Origin: JAWXBR01 sp046595995 | GTDB lineage: Bacteria > Bacteroidota > Ignavibacteria > Kapaibacteriales > Kapaibacteriaceae | Reading direction: 5' to 3' | Length of the DNA stretch: 64,000 bases | Assembly: GCA_046595995.1 (NCBI GenBank) | Contig: JBKJNB010000037.1 | Span: 1 to 64,000, forward strand | Shown here: piece after piece, positions 25,513 to 34,428 of the stretch | Layout: each line of letters begins with the position of its first letter | How positions within the stretch are numbered: the first letter of the stretch is position 1 | Position numbers and translations under genes: made by a program | The notes under the pieces: model-generated | The model's database searches: none | Seen by the model: only the letters and a program-made list of their open reading frames with translations | Told to the model about the DNA's origin: nothing

Positions 25513-28358
25513 CGGCGGCAAAATACAAACCGTTGTACGGCCGACGTCGTTACACGCACGGCATACATTCCCACAGCAAGGCTGCGGACGTCGAGGTGGA
25601 TAACGTTATCTCCCTCGGTTACGAACACGTCAGATTCGAGCACCCTACGTCCCTGCATGTCGAATACAGCAACAGACCCACTCGAGGCCTCGACACTCGC
25701 AACTGTAAACGACAGAAAGTCGTCTGCAGGATTCGGATATGGCACTGACACCGACATTTGAGCCGGCTGGCGATTGGTTAACCGCGATGCACGCGCAAGT
25801 GCAGAGTCGCGACTGAGATCCATCGACCACACCATGCGGAACGATCGAACACCGCCGGGCGGTATGGCCGATGTAAATCGCATACCAATCACAACTGCAA
25901 TGTCACCTTGCAATGCGAACTGAATACCAGCACCTTGACGCATGAAGCCATCTTTAGCATCGATAGAAATTCCACCGTACGTGATGGCGTTGTTCATGCC
26001 AGCACAAATGGGCAGTGCATCGCTATGCGTCGAGGTTGTAAGACAAGCGACATAAGGTCCGCCTGCATTCGTGGACCACGCACCTTGTATACCCAGGTGA
26101 CGTTGTGTATTGTATTCCACCAACTCTGTGCGATTCTTCACTGGCTGAGTGCCAAGATCCCAGTCGAGGAACCACGCAGCTACAACGTCGTGTAATGTCG
26201 AATCGCTAATATTTTTTAATGTAATGTCCGATACATACACACCTGAATCACCCGAGGCAATGCGTACTACCTGTTCAACTTCGATTCCAATACGCAACGA
26301 GTCTGGCGCTTTGTCGTCTCGCACAATTCCACGTAGTGGGTCTGGACGTGTGAACTTCTTGATGGGAAGGAAGTGATCGTCGGTGCCACGTCCGGCACGA
26401 ACAGAACTCACCACGCGGCCGTCAGAGCCAATCATGAGACCACCCTCGTAGAGCTGCCCACACAACGATCTGAACGTTACGCCAGTACCCTGCGCCCTAT
26501 CAATGTCGACATTTCCAACACGCGTGTTGTCGCCAACAGAGAGCGTAAGTACGTCGTTCTGTAGAATTCTATATCCGGGCGATGGTGTTATGGCCGCCAA
26601 CACTTGCGTCGTTGCACCAGTGGCCGATTGAAGTTGCAGTCTTATGAACGAACTAGTGTCAGTGTCTTTCGTCACGAACAACGGCACCGATACACTGAAT
26701 GTGTCGCCCTTTGCCAGTAACCTGCCTTCTGGTGTCTGCGGAATTCCAGCCTGATTCACACCGACTGTCAGTAAGGGTCGGAAAGGGGCCAGGTCTACCA
26801 ACGCCAATGCGGGCACCCAAGCGGCAAGCACGTTACGCAGCCGAAGTGTCGCATAAAGTGTATCACCAATCGTCCATCGCGTGTCGTCTGATGTCGTTGT
26901 AACGACAAGTGTGTCGAGTTCTACTGAAGGCACGCTGTCCGGACTCACACTCACCGCAGCAAGTGCATCGAGTCTGCCACGTGGCAAGAGGGCAGGAGTT
27001 TTGTCATCGGGGATTGATGTCCACGGAGTCACCGCTACGGCCTCTCGCGCAATCGCGCAAGCTTCGATAGGCGAGAGCATGGGGTGCCGTGAACGAATGA
27101 GTCCGACAACACCACTTACAATCGGCGCAGCACCAGAAGTGCAGCAGAAGCCGCCATACGTACCGTCGTTCGACGTGGTCCATGTGCCCTGACCCGGCGC
27201 CATTACGTCTACACCCGGTCCTAATGCAGTCATGCCAATGACACGGTCAAAGTCATCTGTAACACCAACGCCTAAAACACCTTTATACGATGCAGGAAAG
27301 AATGGGGCAGCAGTGCCGTGATTCCCTGCCGCTGCAACAACGGCAACACCTCGCGCAATGGCGTATTGCACGACACTTTCGTCGATGCACGAACGGCTCT
27401 GACTTCCCCACGAGCAGTTGATGACATCGATGCCGTTCACCGCACAGTAAATCATCGATTCATATCCGTAAACAATTCCACCAATGTTATCTGGCATGGT
27501 TTTCATCGGAACGAGCTTGCATTTATTTGCCACACCCGATATGCCAATGCCATTGTTAACGACAGCACCACAAATGCCTGCTACGCCGGTGCCGTGTCCC
27601 TCTCGCGGGTTATACGTATTGCCAGGTGCTGTGCTATCGTCTGCAGTGCAGAAGTTGTAACCATTGTAATCGTCGATGTACCCATTCGCATCGTCGTCGA
27701 CGTTGTTATTTGGGATTTCTCGGTCGTTCACATAGATCGCGTCTTTTAAATCCTCATGCGTCTGCAGAATGCCAGAGTCGCTAATGCCAATCAAGACAGA
27801 GTCGCTGCCGTCCTCGACGTCCCAAGCCTCAAAGACTCGAATAAGCGGAAGCATCCTCTGTTCGGTGCGCAGAGGGTCATCAGGTTCGGACGTTTGTTGC
27901 GATACGAAGTACGGCTCTGCAACTTCAACATCGCTGCAGCCTGGACGCAACCACGCACTCATCCGTTCGGGTGCAATAGACACATCGGCATACGACACGA
28001 CAAACGTTCGCAACAGGTCATCCTCGATACGCATCACGTCGGCACGATGCACCGGAGATTCCTGTAGCATGGCATCGCTATCACGTTTCCATCGAAGTGA
28101 CTGGTGAAGGGGCAGAAGGGGTCTAAGAAGTGTGAGGCCAAGGCGCTTGAGAATGGTTTCCGGCGATGATCCCTGCACGGCAGAAGGAGTAAGTCGGACC
28201 TTAAGCGTGCCCGACAACACGGGATTGAGTCTCGTTGGCGGATCTGCAGGAAGTATGCGTTGAGCAATGCAAGGGCTGACAGCGATGAATGCCAGCAGCA
28301 TGAGAAGGCTTACCGGGAGAAGGCTTACCGGGAGAAGGTTTACAAAGCGTATCCTCAT
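25509..28358 (-). CDS. Secreted subtilase (S8) with T9SS-type sorting domain, copy 2
   Basis: 949 residues. Signal peptide NLLPVSLLPVSLLMLLAFIAVSPCIAQ; propeptide-like region to ~130; S8 catalytic triad in IGISDSGIL (Asp, ~190), GHGTGVAGICG (His, ~255) and CTSGAAPIVSGVVG (Ser, ~410). Beta-sandwich domains follow, and the last ~80 residues match T9SS sorting domains (PYPNPADDFLSF...SVAVFDMQGRRVLES...GMYAVRVT). Its ATG at 28358 shares one base with the TAA stop of the paralogue upstream (TAATG), which rules out the longer start at 28415. It has the same length as its neighbour, showing a tandem gene duplication with strong divergence. Confidence 0.92.
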   Translation of the reverse strand: MRIRFVNLLPVSLLPVSLLMLLAFIAVSPCIAQRILPADPPTRLNPVLSGTLKVRLTPSAVQGSSPETILKRLGLTLLRPLLPLHQSLRWKRDSDAMLQESPVHRADVMRIEDDLLRTFVVSYADVSIAPERMSAWLRPGCSDVEVAEPYFVSQQTSEPDDPLRTEQRMLPLIRVFEAWDVEDGSDSVLIGISDSGILQTHEDLKDAIYVNDREIPNNNVDDDANGYIDDYNGYNFCTADDSTAPGNTYNPREGHGTGVAGICGAVVNNGIGISGVANKCKLVPMKTMPDNIGGIVYGYESMIYCAVNGIDVINCSWGSQSRSCIDESVVQYAIARGVAVVAAAGNHGTAAPFFPASYKGVLGVGVTDDFDRVIGMTALGPGVDVMAPGQGTWTTSNDGTYGGFCCTSGAAPIVSGVVGLIRSRHPMLSPIEACAIAREAVAVTPWTSIPDDKTPALLPRGRLDALAAVSVSPDSVPSVELDTLVVTTTSDDTRWTIGDTLYATLRLRNVLAAWVPALALVDLAPFRPLLTVGVNQAGIPQTPEGRLLAKGDTFSVSVPLFVTKDTDTSSFIRLQLQSATGATTQVLAAITPSPGYRILQNDVLTLSVGDNTRVGNVDIDRAQGTGVTFRSLCGQLYEGGLMIGSDGRVVSSVRAGRGTDDHFLPIKKFTRPDPLRGIVRDDKAPDSLRIGIEVEQVVRIASGDSGVYVSDITLKNISDSTLHDVVAAWFLDWDLGTQPVKNRTELVEYNTQRHLGIQGAWSTNAGGPYVACLTTSTHSDALPICAGMNNAITYGGISIDAKDGFMRQGAGIQFALQGDIAVVIGMRFTSAIPPGGVRSFRMVWSMDLSRDSALARASRLTNRQPAQMSVSVPYPNPADDFLSFTVASVEASSGSVAVFDMQGRRVLESDVFVTEGDNVIHLDVRSLAVGMYAVRVTTSAVQRFVFCRR
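28302..28343. repeat. 15-bp tandem repeat inside a signal peptide
   Basis: Two perfect 15-bp copies of GAGAAGGCTTACCGG (28302-28316, 28317-28331) plus a partial third. On the coding strand they encode LLPVS-LLPVS in the hydrophobic core of the subtilase signal peptide, so copy-number change would alter its length by five residues without a frameshift. Confidence 0.85.
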
Positions 28359-31207
28359 TAGCGCACCACAATGAGTGGCAGTACTGCAACCTTTCCGGCT
28401 GCGGACAGGATGCACCTGTATGCTCCCACTACTAGCGATGATGTTTTAATGATCGACGTACTTCCAGCGTCGGCACTGACAGCGTAAACGACGATGCCAC
28501 AAGCATCGACGAACTGAATGTGTTGTGCACCATCGGGATGATCGACGATTACATAGTCTGAAGCTGGGTTCGGTCGCAAGGTGGCTCGAAGCGTTGGTGT
28601 CGGCTTACCTACCGATTGCGGATTTGATAACGTGTTCATCACGTTTTTCGACGCCTCGTTCGCTGTTGCACCAACACCAACGACAACAATAAAGGTCTGT
28701 GTTTCGTTCGCCGAAAGCGTACCTGGAAACTTCATTCCGACAACGCCCCAGACATCTCCGGTCTCACTAGTCTGAATCGAGTCACCACTTGTGAGCACCA
28801 ACACGCGATCTGCATCGGTGAACCCATCGCCGTCACCGACATAGGTAGCCAGCAGGCCAGCTGCTGCCTGCGCCTGGGCTTGGGAGTTGACTGTGTGCAC
28901 CGCCATGACAACTGCAGCATTAACGTTATCACGCGTAACGACCATTGCCGTACTTGGCTGTGCGGCAAACGCCGTTGGGATGGCTTCTGGTGCAATTCTA
29001 ATCTGGTTATTTGCTCCGATGGGGCCTATATCAACATCGAGATAATAACCAGCGGCAATATCGTGCAGGTCGCCGCCAGATGTGTTCTTTACTGTCACCG
29101 TCCATACAGTCGTTTTAGAGGTGCTAGATGGGAATGTGCATCGTTGGGAAATGAGCACACCAATGCGTCGCAAGGTGTCAACATCTGCATCTGACATTTC
29201 GTTGCGCTCGCGTTCGGGGAAAGAGAACTGCTTTGTCGGAGTAAAGTCAGATCGGAACGTGTTGTTAGGGTACGCTCCAAGACCCTTTGTGCCCCCTTCG
29301 CATATGAGAAAGCCAGACGGAGACATAAGGGAGAATGAAGGCTTCCAGTTGAACCCAAGGCCACGACGGTCAGTCATTGCATCATCGATTGCAACGAGTC
29401 CGTTATCGCCCATAGAATAAATCAGCTCGTCGTTCTCGAACGTTGCCATCGACGATGGCTGCGGCAGATAATGCAGCTGATGGTCGCTATACGCATCTGC
29501 TTCAAGATTTAGTCGAAGAATGGCTGGAGCATCATCGATGGCATCTACGACTACGAGAAACGCAGGTGTAGTAGTGGTGGCACCCGAAGCGAGGTCGCCA
29601 ATAACAACATCATCGGTTAGTACGCGCATCTTCCAACCGCTACCACCCGACACAACAAGATTACACGTGAGTGCACGCACTGGTGCAAGTACGTTTTTGA
29701 GATTGAACCTCAGTACAAGCGTGTCGCCAACACCGATGCGCTCTACTGGTAAGCCGTTTGTGTGATGTTCTTCGACAGACTTCACAACAACTGCGGGTAC
29801 TGAGAACGGATCTCTCGTCATAGCCAACTTAAGATCGATACGTCCGGGAAGAGCGATAGGGAAACCTGCGTTGCGATCGGAAATATTCCTGGTCGATGCT
29901 CGCACAAGCGATCGTACCTGTTCGACGTTCAGCGAAGGATACTTCGAGCGAATTAGACCGACCATGCCCGTTACTTGTGGCGCGGCGAATGAAGAGCCTT
30001 GAACGCCTTGTGTCGTATAGCCACCACCGGCCGACGTTGTAAGGGCAAAGCGACCAGGCGCAAGCACATCAGCGTTTAGACCAAGGCCAGTTATGGATAA
30101 AACGTTGTCTGCTGCATCTGTCTCACCTACGCCTATCACACCGTTATACGCGGCTGGGTAGTTGCGCCAAGCCCATGCAGCACCAGGAAATTGGTCGCCA
30201 TGGTTGCCAGAAGAGGCAACAACAACAACGTCGTTCTCTTCACAAAAGTCAATTACCGATTGGTCGATTGGCGATGCTGGTTTTACATAACCCCAGGAAC
30301 AGTTCACGACCTTGAAGCCTCGTGCGACAGAGTATATCAGTCCCTGATAACCATAGGAAAGTCCACCAGTAACAATCGATGATGCCTTGAGTGGAAAAAT
30401 TCTGCATCGTCGTCCGATACCAGCAATGCCTACGCTGTTGTCAGAGGTTGCACCAGCAAGCCCAGCCACCTTTGTGCCGTGTCCGTCATTACCGTTGTTA
30501 CGTGTATCCCCCGGCTTGGTGTTGTCATCGCGCCACGCAAGGTTGTAACCATTGTAATCGTCGACGTAGCCGTTGGCATCGTCGTCGATGGCATTAGCTG
30601 GTATTTCGTTTGTGTTTATCGCAATGCTCGGAGCCAGGTCTTCATGTTGCTGGTCCATGCCGTTGTCACAAATGCCCATCACAACAGACGTATCGCCTAT
30701 GCCTGAGTCCCATGCCTCGAATGCATTAATGATACTCAGGTATTGCTGATCGACAACGAACGGGTCGTTTGGTGTGTTGTGCAGTTGGTCGATATACCAC
30801 GGCTCTGCATACTCAATGGCGTCTGCGTATTTCGTCATAAGCAGGCGTGACGCCAGCATCGGCGACATGCCAGCACTAATCGTTACGACGAATGTCCGTT
30901 CCAGTTTTTCGCGCGCGGGGGCCGGCGGACGTAAATTCGGCGCCGATTTTGGGAAAGACTGTCCAGTAGGGGGCAGAAAGGGGCTAACGACGCTGAAGCC
31001 CAGGGGCAAGACATTGTCAGCAGCTTCGGTGGTACGAGCGGTGCGGAATCGGACGTGGAGGGCCTTGGCAGCCATTTGTACAGGAACGCCCTGCCAGGTC
31101 GACGAGATGACGTCTGGCTGTGCACGCATGCCCGGAATGCAGAACGAGGTCGCCAAAGCCGCCATTGCAAGGCTTCTTATTAGACCTTTTCTGATGTGTT
31201 GCCTCAT
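28358..31207 (-). CDS. Secreted subtilase (S8) with T9SS-type sorting domain, copy 1
   Basis: 949 residues with signal peptide SLAMAALATSFCIPGMRAQ. Catalytic Asp in MGICDNGMDQQHEDL (~188), His in GHGTKVAGLAG (~250), Ser in GSSFAAPQVTGMVG (~405), with an N in ASSGNHGDQF for the oxyanion. The C-terminus is a sorting domain (LRPNPASDYVIVD...ILSAAGKVAVLPLIVVR). First gene of a unit that continues into the second subtilase and probably the hydratase. It diverges from dnaX, the two starts being only 39 nt apart. Substrate unknown; likely extracellular proteolysis. Confidence 0.93.
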   Translation of the reverse strand: MRQHIRKGLIRSLAMAALATSFCIPGMRAQPDVISSTWQGVPVQMAAKALHVRFRTARTTEAADNVLPLGFSVVSPFLPPTGQSFPKSAPNLRPPAPAREKLERTFVVTISAGMSPMLASRLLMTKYADAIEYAEPWYIDQLHNTPNDPFVVDQQYLSIINAFEAWDSGIGDTSVVMGICDNGMDQQHEDLAPSIAINTNEIPANAIDDDANGYVDDYNGYNLAWRDDNTKPGDTRNNGNDGHGTKVAGLAGATSDNSVGIAGIGRRCRIFPLKASSIVTGGLSYGYQGLIYSVARGFKVVNCSWGYVKPASPIDQSVIDFCEENDVVVVASSGNHGDQFPGAAWAWRNYPAAYNGVIGVGETDAADNVLSITGLGLNADVLAPGRFALTTSAGGGYTTQGVQGSSFAAPQVTGMVGLIRSKYPSLNVEQVRSLVRASTRNISDRNAGFPIALPGRIDLKLAMTRDPFSVPAVVVKSVEEHHTNGLPVERIGVGDTLVLRFNLKNVLAPVRALTCNLVVSGGSGWKMRVLTDDVVIGDLASGATTTTPAFLVVVDAIDDAPAILRLNLEADAYSDHQLHYLPQPSSMATFENDELIYSMGDNGLVAIDDAMTDRRGLGFNWKPSFSLMSPSGFLICEGGTKGLGAYPNNTFRSDFTPTKQFSFPERERNEMSDADVDTLRRIGVLISQRCTFPSSTSKTTVWTVTVKNTSGGDLHDIAAGYYLDVDIGPIGANNQIRIAPEAIPTAFAAQPSTAMVVTRDNVNAAVVMAVHTVNSQAQAQAAAGLLATYVGDGDGFTDADRVLVLTSGDSIQTSETGDVWGVVGMKFPGTLSANETQTFIVVVGVGATANEASKNVMNTLSNPQSVGKPTPTLRATLRPNPASDYVIVDHPDGAQHIQFVDACGIVVYAVSADAGSTSIIKTSSLVVGAYRCILSAAGKVAVLPLIVVR

Positions 31208-31236
31208 TCGTTACTGTTCGCTTTCCAGCATCTTGC

Positions 31237-31244
31237 TATTCTTG
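31237..31244 (+). promoter_or_regulatory. TAnnTTTG-like element next to the dnaX start
   Basis: TATTCTTG (one mismatch to TAnnTTTG) ends 2 nt before ATG 31247 and 8 nt before the in-frame ATG 31253. A transcript would start at or just after the first ATG, which argues for leaderless translation, perhaps from the second ATG. Confidence 0.35.
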
Positions 31245-31246
31245 CA

Positions 31247-32872
31247 ATGATCATGATCGACCAGCAAAGTTTCCTCGTTACAGCGCGAAAGTGGCGGCCC
31301 CTCCGATTTGCCGATGTTGTTGGCCAGGAGCACGTAACCACCACGCTGAAGAATGCCATCCGATCTGGACGCATTCATCACGCATATCTTTTCACCGGCC
31401 CGCGAGGCGTTGGGAAGACGACGTGCGCCCGCATTCTTGCCAGAGCCGTTAACTGTCAGTTCTCCGTCGACGATGAACCCTGCAACGTGTGTGCCACGTG
31501 TAGGGACGTTTTGGACGCCAGAAGCGTAGACGTCATTGAAATCGACGGGGCTTCAAACAATAGTGTAGACGACGTGCGGAAACTACGGGAGAACGCCAAA
31601 TACGCTCCTATGAGCGGACGGTACCGCATGTACATCATCGATGAAGTACACATGCTTTCGACGGCAGCATTTAATGCACTCCTAAAGACCCTTGAGGAGC
31701 CCCCTCCGCATCTGATTTTTGTGTTCGCTACCACCGAAATTCACAAGGTGCCAGCCACGATTCTCAGTCGATGCCAGCGCTTCGATTTCCGTCGAATGGA
31801 AATTGACAGCATCGTGAACCATGTAGCGCATATCGCTGCGGCTGAGAGCATTCTAATTGATGACGAATCGTTGGTTTCGGTTGCGAAGAAGGCCGACGGT
31901 TCGATGCGTGATGCTCAGTCGATCTTCGATCAGCTCGTTTCGTTCTGCGGTACCGACATCACCTATCAGGACGTGGCCAACGCGCTGCATCTGATCGATC
32001 TCGACTTCTTCTTTGCCTTGAGCACCGCCGCACGCACACACGATGTTGCGCGGATGTTCGAGCTGGCACGACAGGTGATTGCCGGCGGACATGATGTGCA
32101 GGAGGCTCTCGTCGGCTTGCTGGAACACTATCGTAACATACTAACTGTTATTACAACATCGTCGACAGACCTTATTGAAGCATCGAGTGCGTTTCTCGAG
32201 AAGTACACGAACGAGGCATCGCTGAATACGAAAGCCGATGTACTTCGCATTATGACGTTGATATCCGCAGGCGAAGCAGTACTACGCCAGAACCCACCGC
32301 AGCCGCGCGTCAGGTTCGAATTCACACTAGTTCAGATTGCTGCAATGGATTCGACGGTGGACCTTGCCCAGCTGCTGTCACGCATATCGGCCACACCATC
32401 ACCGGGTCCGGTCGGCGGTACATCCATGGCCGTTAAGCTCGGCAACCCGATGCAATTGCGTCCGCTAACAGTCAGAGCAACGAAGGTGAAAGCTGCCTCT
32501 TCTGCTGTAAATGCAATGTCCTCGCTCAACCTGGCAGAACGCTGGAATCAGGTGCTCGAGCAACTGCCCGAGCACCTTGCCTTTGTGAAGTCTGCGATTA
32601 AGCAACAAATGCTATCCGTCGAGTTCAACGAAGTGTCGATTATTCTGCAGCCTTCGGCTGAAATAATTGCACATCGCATCGAAGACAAGCGCGCCATGCT
32701 TCGCGAGCACCTAACGTCTGTATACGGCGCACCTGTTGGAGTGCAGTTGCTACCCACCAAAATTCCGATACGTATAACTGTAGATGCCGGCAACGCTCAG
32801 GCGTTGATGTCGGACGAAATTCTGCCCATCGAGCAAACATTGATCGATCTGTTTAAGGCGCGTCGTGTATGA
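31247..32872 (+). CDS. dnaX: DNA polymerase III subunit gamma/tau
   Basis: Clamp-loader ATPase. From ATG 31247 (541 residues; 31253 is equally possible): RKWRPLRFADVVGQEHV, Walker A GPRGVGKTT (~55), four zinc-binding Cys (C...CNVCATC, ~70-85), Walker B-like IIDEVHMLS, sensor region LKTLEEPPPHLIFVFATTEIHKVP and SRCQRFDFRR, then the C-terminal tau-like domain (LAERWNQVLEQLPEHLAFVKSAIKQQ). The frame is open further upstream to 31196 but that part overlaps the divergent gene start. No slippery A-run for gamma production was noticed. The stop overlaps the tatD start as ATGA. Confidence 0.95.
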   Translation: MIMIDQQSFLVTARKWRPLRFADVVGQEHVTTTLKNAIRSGRIHHAYLFTGPRGVGKTTCARILARAVNCQFSVDDEPCNVCATCRDVLDARSVDVIEIDGASNNSVDDVRKLRENAKYAPMSGRYRMYIIDEVHMLSTAAFNALLKTLEEPPPHLIFVFATTEIHKVPATILSRCQRFDFRRMEIDSIVNHVAHIAAAESILIDDESLVSVAKKADGSMRDAQSIFDQLVSFCGTDITYQDVANALHLIDLDFFFALSTAARTHDVARMFELARQVIAGGHDVQEALVGLLEHYRNILTVITTSSTDLIEASSAFLEKYTNEASLNTKADVLRIMTLISAGEAVLRQNPPQPRVRFEFTLVQIAAMDSTVDLAQLLSRISATPSPGPVGGTSMAVKLGNPMQLRPLTVRATKVKAASSAVNAMSSLNLAERWNQVLEQLPEHLAFVKSAIKQQMLSVEFNEVSIILQPSAEIIAHRIEDKRAMLREHLTSVYGAPVGVQLLPTKIPIRITVDAGNAQALMSDEILPIEQTLIDLFKARRV

Positions 32873-34428
32873 TAGACACACATGCACACATCGACGCAGC
32901 GGCATTTGACGAGGATCGCGACGTAGTGCTTCAGCGTGCGTGGGACGCGGGCATGGTTGCGATCGTTGTGCCCGATATCAAGCCGACGGATCGTGCCCGC
33001 CTCATCGAAATCGTGGACAGCGATCCGCGACTGTATCGCGGGATTGGTATTCATCCGCACGACGTAGGCAATGCCTCGGCGGCCGACCTCGATGAAGTAG
33101 AGCGCCATTGCACCAACCCAAAGGTCGTTGCAATTGGTGAAATCGGCCTCGACTACTATTACGACTTCTGTCCGCCGGACATTCAGAAGTCGTATTTTCG
33201 TAACCAGATTCGCATCGCTAAACGTAATGGCCTGCCCGTAATCGTGCACAATCGCGAGTCCGATACCGATGTTCTTGACATCCTCGAAGACGAGCAGGAC
33301 GGCACGCTAAAAGGCGTTCTGCACTGCTTTTCGGGCGATACCAGTGTCCTTGAACGCGCATTGCGCATTGGTATGCACGTATCGTTCACAGGCAATATCA
33401 CGTTCAAACGTTCGACTCTGGACGATGTCGTTCGAGCGGTACCAGCCGATCGTTTTATGATTGAGACGGATTCTCCTTTCATGACGCCGGTGCCCCATCG
33501 GGGGAAACGGAACGAACCGACCTATGTTCGTCTCATTGCACAAAAACTTGCGGAGATCCGAGGAATGACTCTTGACGACATCATCAGCACGACAACCATG
33601 ACTGCAAAACGGTTCTTTGCCATTGCATCGTTCTTCGTCGTGATCTGCACCGCGGCCGTTGCTCAGCCCAACGTCCCACGCGAAGACGACTTCGAAACCG
33701 ACGTTGCGTACGATAACGCCATGATAACCTATGAAGCCGATAGCCTTGCATGGGAACGGTGGCTAAAGCCTCGCAAGATTGGTTTTGGCCCCGCCATTGG
33801 TACGAATACAATCGTGGAGGGCAAACAGTTCACACAGCGTTTTGAACCTAAGACGCCAGTGAATTCGCCAACACAATGGACGATGTATCCGGACGGAACG
33901 GGTCCGAAGGTCACAGAATCGTTCGAAGGCCTCGTGGCATTCGGTGGAACGGCAACGTATGGCTTAACCGATCGCATGATGGTTGAGGGCACCTACTTGT
34001 ACACGCGAAACGAAACGCCGGCCAAGAACTTTGGTCTCGACCCGATCGTGACGCATATCATTGAAACGGCGCTGCACTACTCGTTGAACCCCTATGGCCG
34101 CCTCAATTTTATCGCAACGGGCGGTGGCACCTTGGCTCTTACGAACGACGGCACCTCGACAACGACAAAGCTCGGCGTGAACGTTGGCATGGCATTGGGA
34201 GCAAATATTCCGACGTCGTTTGGCCTGTTCTACCCAATGATAACAGTACGATTCAATTTCATGCTTGGCACAGATAAGAATCGCGTCGTTGTCAGATACG
34301 CAGACCCAGTGACGGGTCTGCCCATTGAGAATCCGGATGTTCCGGGCCAGTTTTCTGAGTCTCGAGCAGACGTTACCACGTTGTACGCCATCCCCCGATT
34401 CACCCTGCTGTTCTACCCTAAGTTCTGA
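32869..34428 (+). CDS. TatD-family nuclease fused in frame to an outer-membrane protein
   Basis: 519 residues in one open frame. Residues 1-~250 are a complete TatD metal-dependent DNase: DTHAHID (metal His pair), GEIGLDYYYDF (Glu), VHNRESDTD, HCFSG and ETDSPFMTPVPHRGKRNEP. TatD proteins normally end soon after the last helix, here TTTMTAKRFFAI near 250; this frame has no stop there. Instead the sequence MTAKRFFAIASFFVVICTAAVAQ forms a textbook signal peptide, and ~250 residues of Gly/Thr/aromatic-rich beta-barrel protein follow, ending in LLFYPKF with the terminal Phe usual for outer-membrane proteins. Either a read-through fusion, a lost stop, or two products with an internal start at 33598. 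A cytosolic nuclease with an internal export signal makes little sense as one protein. Confidence 0.85.
   Translation: MIDTHAHIDAAAFDEDRDVVLQRAWDAGMVAIVVPDIKPTDRARLIEIVDSDPRLYRGIGIHPHDVGNASAADLDEVERHCTNPKVVAIGEIGLDYYYDFCPPDIQKSYFRNQIRIAKRNGLPVIVHNRESDTDVLDILEDEQDGTLKGVLHCFSGDTSVLERALRIGMHVSFTGNITFKRSTLDDVVRAVPADRFMIETDSPFMTPVPHRGKRNEPTYVRLIAQKLAEIRGMTLDDIISTTTMTAKRFFAIASFFVVICTAAVAQPNVPREDDFETDVAYDNAMITYEADSLAWERWLKPRKIGFGPAIGTNTIVEGKQFTQRFEPKTPVNSPTQWTMYPDGTGPKVTESFEGLVAFGGTATYGLTDRMMVEGTYLYTRNETPAKNFGLDPIVTHIIETALHYSLNPYGRLNFIATGGGTLALTNDGTSTTTKLGVNVGMALGANIPTSFGLFYPMITVRFNFMLGTDKNRVVVRYADPVTGLPIENPDVPGQFSESRADVTTLYAIPRFTLLFYPKF
33598..34428 (+). CDS. Outer-membrane protein, possible internal in-frame start
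   Basis: Alternative product of the tatD frame beginning at ATG 33598 (276 residues). It would have n-region MTAKR, hydrophobic core FFAIASFFVVICTAAV and cleavage after AQ, then a transporter/porin-like barrel (VAFGGTATYGLTDRMMVEGTYLYTRNE; LGVNVGMALGANIPTSFGLFYPMITVRFNFML). No Shine-Dalgarno sequence precedes the ATG. The precise fit of a signal peptide to this Met makes internal initiation likely, but it is an inference. Confidence 0.55.
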   Translation: MTAKRFFAIASFFVVICTAAVAQPNVPREDDFETDVAYDNAMITYEADSLAWERWLKPRKIGFGPAIGTNTIVEGKQFTQRFEPKTPVNSPTQWTMYPDGTGPKVTESFEGLVAFGGTATYGLTDRMMVEGTYLYTRNETPAKNFGLDPIVTHIIETALHYSLNPYGRLNFIATGGGTLALTNDGTSTTTKLGVNVGMALGANIPTSFGLFYPMITVRFNFMLGTDKNRVVVRYADPVTGLPIENPDVPGQFSESRADVTTLYAIPRFTLLFYPKF

